DNA of 56,529 nt, taken from assembly GCF_025352425.1 (NCBI RefSeq), contig NZ_JANXTI010000095.1, positions 1 through 56,529 of the forward strand. Direction: 5' to 3'. How positions within the stretch are numbered: the stretch's first letter is position 1; each line of letters starts with the position of its first letter. The translations under genes were made by a program, and so were the position numbers. The stretch comes from Flavobacterium sp. (GTDB lineage: Bacteria > Bacteroidota > Bacteroidia > Flavobacteriales > Flavobacteriaceae). Below, in pieces: positions 1 to 8,090 of this stretch. The notes beneath the pieces were generated by a model. The model did not search any database. It saw only the letters and a program-made list of their open reading frames with translations, and had not been told where the DNA came from.

Positions 1-1
1 T

Positions 2-2326
2 GAAGACGGTAGGTTTTATATAGAATCACCGGATAATTACACGGAGTTGGTGGTATCATTTGTTGGCTTTCCCGATAAAACCGTTACGTTGCCTGAAAAG
101 GTAAACTATGATTTCAAAATAATCCTGACTGAAGGAAATGCGTTAAAAGAAGTCAAAATTTATGCAGGAAAAACATCCAAAAAGAACAACCCCGCATTGG
201 ATATCCTTAAAAAAATATGGGAACGGAGACGAAAGAATGGGTTGAAAATGTTCAAGCAATATCAGTATGAAAAATATGAAAAAGTAGAATTCGACATGAA
301 CACTATCGATAGTGCTTTTATGAAAAATAAAATTTTCAAAGGCATGGAATTCGTTTTTAAAAATATTGATACCTCAAAAGTAACCGGCAAAACCTATTTG
401 CCGATCTTCATCAACGAAGCATTATCTGATGTGTATGGCGATAATCAAGCCAAGAAAGTCAAGGAAATTTTAAAAGCCAACAAAAATTCCGGCTTAGGTA
501 ATGGTGACGGAGTCAACACTTTTATAAAAGATTTGTATAATGATTTTGATATCTATGACAACTATCTATATTTTTTTGATAAGAGTTTCACGAGTCCACT
601 TTCACGAACGGGAATAGATGTTTACAATTATGTTTTATCAGATACAGCGGTTATTGATAACAAAGTGTGTTACAACATTGTGTTCTATCCAAGGCGTAAA
701 AATGAGTTGACTTTTAAAGGTGATTTTTGGGTGAACGACACTACTTTCGCCATCAAGAAAATAAATATGGCGATTACTAAAAGTGCTAATATCAACTGGG
801 TAAAAGATATTTATCTGGAACAGGAGTTTGAGGTTTTGAACGATTCTGTTTTTCTGCCAACCCGGGATTATATGATGTCGGACTTCGCACTTAGAAAGAA
901 AGAAGAGTCCAAAGGTGTTTATGGAAAGAGAACAACGCTCTACAGAAACTTCAAATTTGACGAAAAAAAACCGGACAAATTCTATAAGGACGAAATCAAT
1001 TTTATAGACAATTCGGTATATAATAAGACCGATGACTTTTGGGATGAAAACCGATTTGAGAATCTGAATAAAGACGAGAAGAAAATCTACAAGATGATTG
1101 ATACGCTGAAAACTGTTAAGAAGTTCAAGCATATTTATAATCTGGTTTCCATTTTGGGAAGCGGTTATGCACAATTTGGACATTTTGATTACGGTCCCAT
1201 TTTTTCTACCATTGGAAACAATGAAGTGGAAGGAATGCGCCTTAGGGTTGGTGGAAGAACCTATTTTGGGCATAATGATCTTTGGCGGTTACAAGGCTAT
1301 ACTGCGTATGGATTTAAAGACAATAAATTCAAATATGGCGCTGCAGGAAAATGGATGATTGACAAGAAAAACAGAATTATTCTTTCTGGTGGGAATAGGC
1401 GTGATGTTGAACAAATTGGCGCCAGTTTAACCACCACTAATGATGTTCTCGGCAGAAGTTATGCATCATCGGGCTTATTTACAACAGGGTCCAACGGTAA
1501 GTTGACCAATATTAATCTGAGTACTCTTGCGGCAGAAATTGAACCGGTAAAAAACCTAATTTTCCAACTCGGATTTTCCTACCGTACTTTAGAATCGGCA
1601 TCAGATACATTTAAGCTGGACTATTTTACCGACAATACGTTTACCACTACCAAAACCAATGTGACACAATCGGAAGTAAATCTTCAGTTAGAGTTTACCC
1701 CAAAGAAAAAAGCGATTGGTTATGGTGTGGAAAGAAGTGATGTTGATGCACCATTCAGCCGCTTTTTTGTGAATTATAGTCAGGGTTTTAAAGGGTTTAT
1801 AAATAGTGATTTTGATTATCATAAAATCCAACTTTACTACAAACAGCCAATTATTATTGGGGCTATCGGACGCTCTAATTTTACAATGGAATTGGGAAAA
1901 ACCTATGGTCAGATTCCACTTGGATTAATGAGCGTTGTGCCCGGGAATCAGACACTTTTCATCATTGATAACACGTTTAGCAATCTTAATTTTTATGAAT
2001 TTGTAGCCGATACTTATGCAACTTTCCAATGGGAACATAATTTCAACGGCAAGGTATTTTCCCGAATTCCTTATCTAAGAAAACTAAATCTTCGGGAAAT
2101 CGTTGGAGTAAAAAGCGTTTACGGAACAGTTTCAGATGAAAACAGAGCAATTAATGCTTCAGGATTAATTTACCAGGCTCCGGAAAAACCCTATTGGGAA
2201 TACAGCGCCGGAATTGGAAATATTTTCAAAGTATTTCGCCTTGATTTTGCCTGGCGAGGAAATTATAGAGATTTGCCGGGAACCAACAACTTTACTGTAA
2301 AAGGTTCGTTCGGATTTTACTTCTAA
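2..2326 (+). CDS. DUF5686 family outer-membrane protein (5' end outside window)
   Basis: The frame is open from base 2, so the gene begins upstream of the window; 774 residues are visible. The first 50 residues read as the end of a carboxypeptidase-regulatory-like beta-sandwich (segments DGRFYIES and VVSFVGF), which in this family precedes a long DUF5686 region and a C-terminal beta-barrel. The protein ends in alternating aromatic strands and a final Phe, as expected for an outer-membrane barrel. The TTG at 47 is not a real start because the domain reads through it. The family is common in Bacteroidota with no settled function. One base separates it from the downstream glycosylase gene, so the two are probably co-transcribed. 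Confidence 0.8.
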   Translation, partial: EDGRFYIESPDNYTELVVSFVGFPDKTVTLPEKVNYDFKIILTEGNALKEVKIYAGKTSKKNNPALDILKKIWERRRKNGLKMFKQYQYEKYEKVEFDMNTIDSAFMKNKIFKGMEFVFKNIDTSKVTGKTYLPIFINEALSDVYGDNQAKKVKEILKANKNSGLGNGDGVNTFIKDLYNDFDIYDNYLYFFDKSFTSPLSRTGIDVYNYVLSDTAVIDNKVCYNIVFYPRRKNELTFKGDFWVNDTTFAIKKINMAITKSANINWVKDIYLEQEFEVLNDSVFLPTRDYMMSDFALRKKEESKGVYGKRTTLYRNFKFDEKKPDKFYKDEINFIDNSVYNKTDDFWDENRFENLNKDEKKIYKMIDTLKTVKKFKHIYNLVSILGSGYAQFGHFDYGPIFSTIGNNEVEGMRLRVGGRTYFGHNDLWRLQGYTAYGFKDNKFKYGAAGKWMIDKKNRIILSGGNRRDVEQIGASLTTTNDVLGRSYASSGLFTTGSNGKLTNINLSTLAAEIEPVKNLIFQLGFSYRTLESASDTFKLDYFTDNTFTTTKTNVTQSEVNLQLEFTPKKKAIGYGVERSDVDAPFSRFFVNYSQGFKGFINSDFDYHKIQLYYKQPIIIGAIGRSNFTMELGKTYGQIPLGLMSVVPGNQTLFIIDNTFSNLNFYEFVADTYATFQWEHNFNGKVFSRIPYLRKLNLREIVGVKSVYGTVSDENRAINASGLIYQAPEKPYWEYSAGIGNIFKVFRLDFAWRGNYRDLPGTNNFTVKGSFGFYF

Positions 2327-2327
2327 A

Positions 2328-2927
2328 ATGCAGGAAGCCATTTTATTTCTGGTTGAAAAAGATGCTGTTTTCCAAAAATTGCATCAGCAATATGGAAACC
2401 CATACATTCCATCAAGACCGGAAGGATTTGTAACACTTTGCAAATTAATCCTGGAACAACAAGTCTCTATTGATTCGGCGAAAGCGTGTTTTTTAAAAAT
2501 CGAAAACCTTTTAGGAACAGTTTCTCCGGAAACTATAAGCGAATGTTCTGATGAAGATTTGAAAAGCTGTGGTGTCAGCAGACAAAAAATAAGCTATCTA
2601 AAAGTACTTGCAAAAGCGGTCTCCGAAGAATTGGATTTAGAAAGTTTGTCTGCAAAAACCGCTGATGAAGTTAGAAGTGAGCTCATCAAAATCAAAGGAA
2701 TAGGTCATTGGACAATTGATGTTTACCTGATGTTCGCATTGCAATCGCCCGATATTATTCCGCTTGGCGATATCGCAATTGTTAATACGATTAAAGAACT
2801 GTTTGATGTTCATACTAAAGAAGAAATGGCCGCGATTTCAGAAACCTGGAAACCACACAGAACCATGGCAACCTTTATGCTGTGGCATCATTATCTGGAG
2901 AAAAGAAACAGAAAACCAATGGTTTAG
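2328..2927 (+). CDS. DNA-3-methyladenine glycosylase, AlkA/HhH-GPD type
   Basis: 199 residues. Base-excision repair enzyme predicted to remove alkylated purines in the cytoplasm. The helix-hairpin-helix is visible at about residues 122-131 (IKGIGHWTI), followed by Asp148 in PLGDIAI, the position of the catalytic Asp in this family. The family's LEQQVS segment is at residues 42-47. It lacks the N-terminal domain of E. coli AlkA, giving the short form common in Bacteroidota. The ATG lies one base after the stop of the upstream DUF5686 gene. Substrate range (3-methyladenine or wider) cannot be read from sequence. Confidence 0.85.
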   Translation: MQEAILFLVEKDAVFQKLHQQYGNPYIPSRPEGFVTLCKLILEQQVSIDSAKACFLKIENLLGTVSPETISECSDEDLKSCGVSRQKISYLKVLAKAVSEELDLESLSAKTADEVRSELIKIKGIGHWTIDVYLMFALQSPDIIPLGDIAIVNTIKELFDVHTKEEMAAISETWKPHRTMATFMLWHHYLEKRNRKPMV

Positions 2928-2978
2928 CTCCGCTTCAAACATTCGTTAATTTATTCTTTTTATTTGTTAAAGATTTGT

Positions 2979-2986
2979 TACTTTTG
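2979..2986 (+). promoter_or_regulatory. -7 element before hppA
   Basis: TACTTTTG matches the Bacteroidota consensus TAnnTTTG and sits 34 bases before the chosen ATG at 3020. A TTTG lies at 2963-2966 but is closer than the usual spacing, so only the -7 box is called. Confidence 0.4.
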
Positions 2987-3019
2987 CGACCGATAAAATT
3001 TATAACCAAAATTATATTT

Positions 3020-5590
3020 ATGGAATCATACATGATTTATGTGCCAATAGTTATGGCGTTAATTGGATTGGCTTTTATGGCAATCAAAAGAGCTTGGGTA
3101 TTAAAACAGGATGCCGGAGATGGGAAGATGAAAGAGATTTCAGATTACATCTACGAAGGAGCGTTGGCTTTCCTAAAAGCAGAATACCGATTATTGGCAA
3201 TTTTCGTAGTTATTGCGAGTGTTGTTTTAGCTGGAATTACTTTTTTACCAGGCGTTAAAACACATTTATTAATCGTTGTTGCATTTATTTTTGGTGCTTT
3301 CTTTTCGGCTTTAGCCGGAAATATGGGAATGAAAATCGCAACAAAAACTAACGTAAGAACAACACAGGCTGCCCGTACGAGTTTGCCACAAGCATTAAAA
3401 GTATCTTTTGGTGGTGGAACTGTAATGGGATTAGGAGTTGCTGGTTTGGCAGTTCTTGGTTTGACAAGTTTCTTTATTATATTATATAATATGTTCATGG
3501 GCGGTGTTTGGACAGCAAACGGAACTGAGGACATGACCGTGGTTCTTGAAACATTAGCTGGTTTCTCTCTTGGAGCTGAATCTATCGCTTTGTTTGCCCG
3601 TGTTGGTGGTGGTATTTATACCAAAGCCGCTGACGTTGGCGCCGACTTAGTAGGTAAAGTTGAAGCGGGAATCCCGGAAGATGATCCAAGAAATCCTGCT
3701 ACCATAGCAGATAACGTTGGTGATAATGTTGGTGACGTTGCCGGAATGGGTGCCGATTTATTTGGTTCTTATGTTGCTACAGTTCTTGCAGCAATGGTTT
3801 TGGGTAACTATGTTATCAAAGATATGGGAGGAATGATTACTGATGCTTTTGGCGGAATTGGACCAATCTTGTTGCCAATGTCAATTGCTGGTTTTGGAAT
3901 TTTATTCTCTATCATCGGAACCATGTTAGTAAAAATTACTAGCGACGATGCTAAAGAGGCTCAAGTTCAAAAAGCATTAAATATTGGAAACTGGGTTTCT
4001 ATTGCATTAACAGCTGTTGCTTGTTTCTTCTTGGTTAAATGGATGTTACCTGCTGAAATGAAAATGACTTTCTTCGGAGAAGGTTTACAACCTATTTCTT
4101 CAATGAGAGTTTTCTATGCAACATTAATCGGATTATTTGTTGGTGGAGCTATTTCATCAGTAACAGAATATTACACAGGATTAGGTACTAAACCAGTTAT
4201 GGCCATCGTACAAAAATCATCAACAGGAGCAGGAACTAACGTAATTGCCGGTTTAGCTACCGGAATGGTTTCTACTTTCCCAACAGTATTATTGTTTGCC
4301 GGAGCAATCTGGTCAACTTATGCGTTGGCTGGTTTCTACGGTGTGGCTCTTGCGGCTTCTGCAATGATGGCTACAACAGCTATGCAGTTGGCAATCGATG
4401 CTTTCGGACCAATCTCTGACAACGCTGGCGGAATTGCTGAAATGAGTGAATTACCAAAAGAAGTTCGTACACGTACAGATATTTTAGATTCAGTAGGTAA
4501 CACAACTGCTGCAACAGGAAAAGGTTTTGCAATTGCTTCTGCTGCTTTAACATCGTTAGCATTATTTGCTGCTTATGTAACGTTCACAGGAATCGACGGA
4601 ATCAACATCTTCAAAGCGCCGGTATTAGCAATGTTATTCGTTGGTGGAATGATACCTGTAGTATTCTCTGCATTAGCAATGAATTCTGTTGGAAAAGCGG
4701 CAATGGACATGGTGTACGAAGTACGTCGCCAGTTCAAGGAAATCCCGGGAATCATGGAAGGAACCGGAAAACCTGAATATGGTAAATGTGTTGAAATTTC
4801 TACTAAAGCGGCTTTAAGAGAAATGATGTTGCCTGGAGTTTTAACTATCGGTTTCCCAATCGCAATCGTATTATTAGGTAAATTAGTTTACGGAGATAAC
4901 AACCAATTAATCGCCGAAATGTTGGGGGGTTATATGGCCGGAGTTACAGTATCTGGAGTTCTTTGGGCAGTGTTCCAAAACAACGCTGGTGGCGCTTGGG
5001 ATAACGCTAAGAAATCTTTCGAAGCCGGAGTTATGATTAATGGTGAAATGACATACAAAGGTTCGGATGCCCACAAAGCTGCCGTAACGGGAGATACAGT
5101 TGGAGATCCATTTAAGGATACTTCTGGCCCGTCAATGAACATATTAATCAAATTAACTTGTTTAATTGGATTAGTAATTGCTCCAATCCTGGGTGCTGGT
5201 CACAGTGAAGGAACAAAATCGATGGAGATGAAAATGGAGTGCAATGAAGTTATGGGTAAATGTGATTTAAGCAAATGTAAAGACATGACTAAAGAAGAAT
5301 GTGCTGCAATGTGCGACTCTTTAGGCTGCAATGCAGAAGAAAAAGCTGCCTGTCTTTCTCACTATGATGCTGATGGAAAATTCATCACAGATAAAAACAT
5401 GGATTGTTGTGCCAAAAAAGATGATGGTGCCATAAAATCATCTGTAGAGAAAAACGTAAAAGTTGTAATAACCAATACTAACGGAAAATCTAAAGCAATG
5501 ATTACCACAACAGTAAACGGAACTGCAGCAACTGAAACATTTGAAGGAACAGAAGCAGAAGTAAAAGCTAAAGTTGATGCATTGAAATAA
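3020..5590 (+). CDS. hppA: Membrane-bound ion-translocating pyrophosphatase with Cys-rich C-terminal tail
   Basis: 856 residues from ATG 3020, chosen because it gives MESYMIYVPIVMALIG, the first membrane helix, and follows a -7 promoter box; the frame is open further upstream but overlaps the glycosylase gene. The enzyme couples PPi hydrolysis to Na+ and/or H+ export. The substrate motif DVGADLVGKVE and the acidic segment DDPRNPATIADNVGDNVGD are intact. The motif GNTTAATGKG has Ala where K+-independent enzymes carry Lys, so a K+-dependent type is expected, and in Bacteroidota usually Na+-pumping. After the last helix (ending APILGAGHSEG) there are about 120 extra residues: nine Cys within about 65 residues, then a small KVVITNTNG beta-like region. 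Both termini of this family face the periplasm, so the tail is probably periplasmic. Confidence 0.93.
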   Translation: MESYMIYVPIVMALIGLAFMAIKRAWVLKQDAGDGKMKEISDYIYEGALAFLKAEYRLLAIFVVIASVVLAGITFLPGVKTHLLIVVAFIFGAFFSALAGNMGMKIATKTNVRTTQAARTSLPQALKVSFGGGTVMGLGVAGLAVLGLTSFFIILYNMFMGGVWTANGTEDMTVVLETLAGFSLGAESIALFARVGGGIYTKAADVGADLVGKVEAGIPEDDPRNPATIADNVGDNVGDVAGMGADLFGSYVATVLAAMVLGNYVIKDMGGMITDAFGGIGPILLPMSIAGFGILFSIIGTMLVKITSDDAKEAQVQKALNIGNWVSIALTAVACFFLVKWMLPAEMKMTFFGEGLQPISSMRVFYATLIGLFVGGAISSVTEYYTGLGTKPVMAIVQKSSTGAGTNVIAGLATGMVSTFPTVLLFAGAIWSTYALAGFYGVALAASAMMATTAMQLAIDAFGPISDNAGGIAEMSELPKEVRTRTDILDSVGNTTAATGKGFAIASAALTSLALFAAYVTFTGIDGINIFKAPVLAMLFVGGMIPVVFSALAMNSVGKAAMDMVYEVRRQFKEIPGIMEGTGKPEYGKCVEISTKAALREMMLPGVLTIGFPIAIVLLGKLVYGDNNQLIAEMLGGYMAGVTVSGVLWAVFQNNAGGAWDNAKKSFEAGVMINGEMTYKGSDAHKAAVTGDTVGDPFKDTSGPSMNILIKLTCLIGLVIAPILGAGHSEGTKSMEMKMECNEVMGKCDLSKCKDMTKEECAAMCDSLGCNAEEKAACLSHYDADGKFITDKNMDCCAKKDDGAIKSSVEKNVKVVITNTNGKSKAMITTTVNGTAATETFEGTEAEVKAKVDALK

Positions 5591-5612
5591 TAAATTTCAA
5601 TAGTTTATAAAT

Positions 5613-5642
5613 AAAAAAGGCTCGCACTCGCGAGCCTTTTTT
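5613..5642. terminator. Bidirectional intrinsic terminator after hppA
   Basis: Arms AAGGCTCGC (5617-5625) and GCGAGCCTT (5630-5638) around a 4-base loop, with A run before and T run after. It lies between convergent hppA and the deoxynucleoside kinase gene and can serve both. Confidence 0.85.
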
Positions 5643-5656
5643 ATTTATAAAAGTCT

Positions 5657-6271
5657 TTAAAAAAGTCCGTTTATCTCAGCGTTGATTTTATTGATTACAA
5701 TACCTAAATCTTCGGGATTATTGACGAAATCAATATTGTCAACATCAATGATTAGCAGCTTGCCTTTGTCATAAGTGTGAATCCAGGCTTCATAGCGTTC
5801 GTTAAGTCGACTCAGATAATCAATGGAAATCGTGTTTTCATAATCCCGACCGCGTTTGTGGATTTGGGCAACCAAATTTGGAATCGAACTTCGCAAATAA
5901 ATCAATAAATCCGGTGCGCCAACCAATCCTTCCATCAATTCAAAAAGATCGGAGTAATTCTGAAAATCACGATTAGTCATCAAACCCATAGCGTGCAAAT
6001 TGGGAGCAAAGATGTGCGCATCTTCGTAGATAGTTCTGTCCTGAATTATGTTTTTACCACTTTCTCGAATTTGCAATACCTGACGAAAACGACTGTTCAG
6101 GAAATAAATCTGCAGGTTAAAACTCCAACGTTCCATTTGGTGATAGAAATCATCCAGATACGGATTGTCAACTACGTCTTCATAATGTGGTTCCCACTTA
6201 AATTGCTTTGCCAAAAACCGTGTTAACGTTGTCTTTCCTGCTCCGATATTTCCTGCTACTGCTATGTGCAT
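5657..6271 (-). CDS. Deoxynucleoside kinase
   Basis: 204 residues. Phosphorylates deoxynucleosides for dNTP salvage in the cytoplasm. The P-loop GNIGAGKTT is at residues 7-15 and the family's DRTIYEDA motif, with the Asp-Arg pair that contacts substrate, is at about 78-85. Length is normal for the bacterial dAK/dGK family. The start codon overlaps the last base of the upstream gene's stop, so the two are translationally coupled. Purine versus pyrimidine preference is not readable here. Confidence 0.9.
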   Translation of the reverse strand: MHIAVAGNIGAGKTTLTRFLAKQFKWEPHYEDVVDNPYLDDFYHQMERWSFNLQIYFLNSRFRQVLQIRESGKNIIQDRTIYEDAHIFAPNLHAMGLMTNRDFQNYSDLFELMEGLVGAPDLLIYLRSSIPNLVAQIHKRGRDYENTISIDYLSRLNERYEAWIHTYDKGKLLIIDVDNIDFVNNPEDLGIVINKINAEINGLF

Positions 6272-7062
6272 TATGGTAATTTTATTTTATAATTCTTAAT
6301 TTGCTGGTTGGTAAAAATAGCCAAAATTTGGTCTTTGTAATAATAATTTTGAAACGACTTCTCAACAATTTCTATTTCGTGAACAACTTTGGTCTGATTA
6401 TTCAGGCTATAAATAATATTGTCTCTCGAAAACAACAGTTTTTCATTGTCTATAATCTGAATTTTCTCAAATGGAGGAATATTTGCCAGCAACGTTATCT
6501 TACCGAAAATATCAATCGAATACCAATTATTGATTTCATCTATCCAATAAAAATTATTAAAATCAGATTGTGTATACTTTATGCTTTCCTGAATAGGATT
6601 TCCAATGGCTTTCGAAGTGTTTTTTAAATAATCAAATAACATTATCTGCTGTGTCAGCGAATTATAAATCCAAAACTGATCCTGCGATGCCAGCCCAACT
6701 TTTGAAGCGAAAATAGCATTGTCAATTTCAAAAATATTGAGTTTCTGAATTTCGTTTAGCTGATTGTCAAGTGTGATTATCGTATTAAAATCTTCATAGA
6801 AAACAACTATTTTCAGAGGATTTACATAGTCAACAGAAGTTATTTTCCCCAAAGCCACGTTTTTATATTCCCAAACCTGACTTTCATTTTGCTTACTGAA
6901 AACATTATCTTTAATGTAATAATTGTTGCCCAAACCATCAAAACCAATATAAGTTTTGTTCTCAAGTTCTTTTGTATCTAATGCCGTAGTTTTTAGTTTT
7001 TTGCTTTGACAAAAACCAATCGTACAGCAGAATACTAAAAAGAAGAAAAGTGTTTTTTTCAT
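6271..7062 (-). CDS. Secreted protein of unknown function
   Basis: 263 residues. Signal peptide MKKTLFFFLVFCCTIGFCQ with a cut after Cys-Gln-like residues. The rest alternates short hydrophobic strands with Asn- and aromatic-rich turns, which suggests a beta-propeller-like fold, but no catalytic motif stands out. Its stop overlaps the start of the deoxynucleoside kinase gene by one base. In flavobacterial genomes a protein like this often precedes that kinase, so a conserved pair is likely; its role is unknown to me. Confidence 0.7.
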   Translation of the reverse strand: MKKTLFFFLVFCCTIGFCQSKKLKTTALDTKELENKTYIGFDGLGNNYYIKDNVFSKQNESQVWEYKNVALGKITSVDYVNPLKIVVFYEDFNTIITLDNQLNEIQKLNIFEIDNAIFASKVGLASQDQFWIYNSLTQQIMLFDYLKNTSKAIGNPIQESIKYTQSDFNNFYWIDEINNWYSIDIFGKITLLANIPPFEKIQIIDNEKLLFSRDNIIYSLNNQTKVVHEIEIVEKSFQNYYYKDQILAIFTNQQIKNYKIKLP

Positions 7063-7128
7063 TGTAGCGCTAATTTACATTAAACCAAATTAATTCCAAC
7101 GGCTCCAAAAAGATATTTTAACAAAAGA

Positions 7129-7163
7129 TTGGTAACAGAATTCATTCGGATTCGTCATATTTG
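7129..7163 (+). promoter_or_regulatory. Possible promoter for the GLPGLI gene
   Basis: TTG at 7129-7131 and CATATTTG at 7156-7163, one mismatch from TAnnTTTG, with a 24-base spacer that is slightly long. Confidence 0.35.
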
Positions 7164-7184
7164 TTCTTTAAAAATAAAAAGCAA

Positions 7185-8081
7185 ATGCAAAACTTACTTT
7201 ATACTTCATTATTCCTTTTAGCGTTTATTACTTCAAATGCACAAAAAGATTTTCAGGGAATGGCAGTTTATGAATCAAAAACCAGCACGTCCGATTTCAA
7301 ATCCCGTTTTGAAGGTAACAAGGAAATTACTCCGGAAATGCAGAAAATGATTGAAGAGCGAATGAAAACAATGTTCGAAAAAAGATTCATTCTTAATTTT
7401 GATAAATCGGCTTCCATTTATAAAGAAGAAGAAAAACTTGATGCTCCGGGCGGACAACAAGGCGGTTTCAAAATGATGAGTTCCATGATGGGCGGTGGTG
7501 GAACATACTACAAAAATGTAAAAGACAAAAGCTACACAGTCGACAAAGAATTTATGGGGAAAGAATTTCTAGTAAAAGATTCCTTGCCTCAATTAAATTG
7601 GAAATTGGAAAGCGAAACACGAATAATTGGCGGCTACAATTGTTTCAAAGCCACGGCAGTTCGACCTGTAAGCAAATCAGATTTTAGAAATTTCAGGCCT
7701 AAAAAGCAGGAAGAAACGAAAGAAGGCGAAGTTAAAAAAGAAGAAAAGGATAAAAAAACCAATTTTATGGATGATTTCGATATGCCAAAAGAAATCATTA
7801 TCACAGCATGGTACACGCCGGAAATTCCGGTGAATCAAGGACCTGAAAGCTATTGGGGTTTACCAGGTTTAATCCTTGAAGTAAATGATGGAAAAACGGT
7901 TATTCTGTGTTCCAAAGTGGTTTTGAATTCAAAAGACAAAGTCGAAATAAAAGCACCAACCAACGGAAAGGTAATTTCTCAAAAAGAGTACGATGAAACC
8001 GTTATAAAAAAAATGGATGAACTAAAGCAGATGAATCAAGGACAAGGAAGAGGTGGAATGCAAATCAGAATGGGTAACTAA
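7185..8081 (+). CDS. GLPGLI family secreted protein
   Basis: 298 residues from ATG 7185, chosen over an upstream TTG at 7161 because it starts directly at the signal peptide MQNLLYTSLFLLAFITSNAQ. The defining motif appears as YWGLPGLILEV in the C-terminal third. Other visible features are a Gly- and Met-rich stretch (SSMMGGGG) and a Lys/Glu-rich linker at about residue 180. The family (TIGR01200 type) is Bacteroidota-specific, exported and of unknown function. It lies 9 bases before a large receptor-like outer-membrane protein, the usual partner arrangement. Confidence 0.88.
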   Translation: MQNLLYTSLFLLAFITSNAQKDFQGMAVYESKTSTSDFKSRFEGNKEITPEMQKMIEERMKTMFEKRFILNFDKSASIYKEEEKLDAPGGQQGGFKMMSSMMGGGGTYYKNVKDKSYTVDKEFMGKEFLVKDSLPQLNWKLESETRIIGGYNCFKATAVRPVSKSDFRNFRPKKQEETKEGEVKKEEKDKKTNFMDDFDMPKEIIITAWYTPEIPVNQGPESYWGLPGLILEVNDGKTVILCSKVVLNSKDKVEIKAPTNGKVISQKEYDETVIKKMDELKQMNQGQGRGGMQIRMGN

Positions 8082-8090
8082 GCAGCTCGT

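Noticed and set aside
47..49. TTG at 47 as start of the first gene
   Set aside because: The frame and the beta-sandwich domain continue upstream to base 2; the true start is outside the window.
2882..3019. Upstream extension of hppA to 2882
   Set aside because: It overlaps the glycosylase gene, crosses the -7 promoter box and has no membrane-protein character; ATG 3020 begins the first helix.
4380..4755. Open frames on the minus strand within hppA, and similar ones inside metH, metK, aroA-region and others
   Set aside because: They are shadows of strongly coding genes, with no signals, start regions or family motifs.
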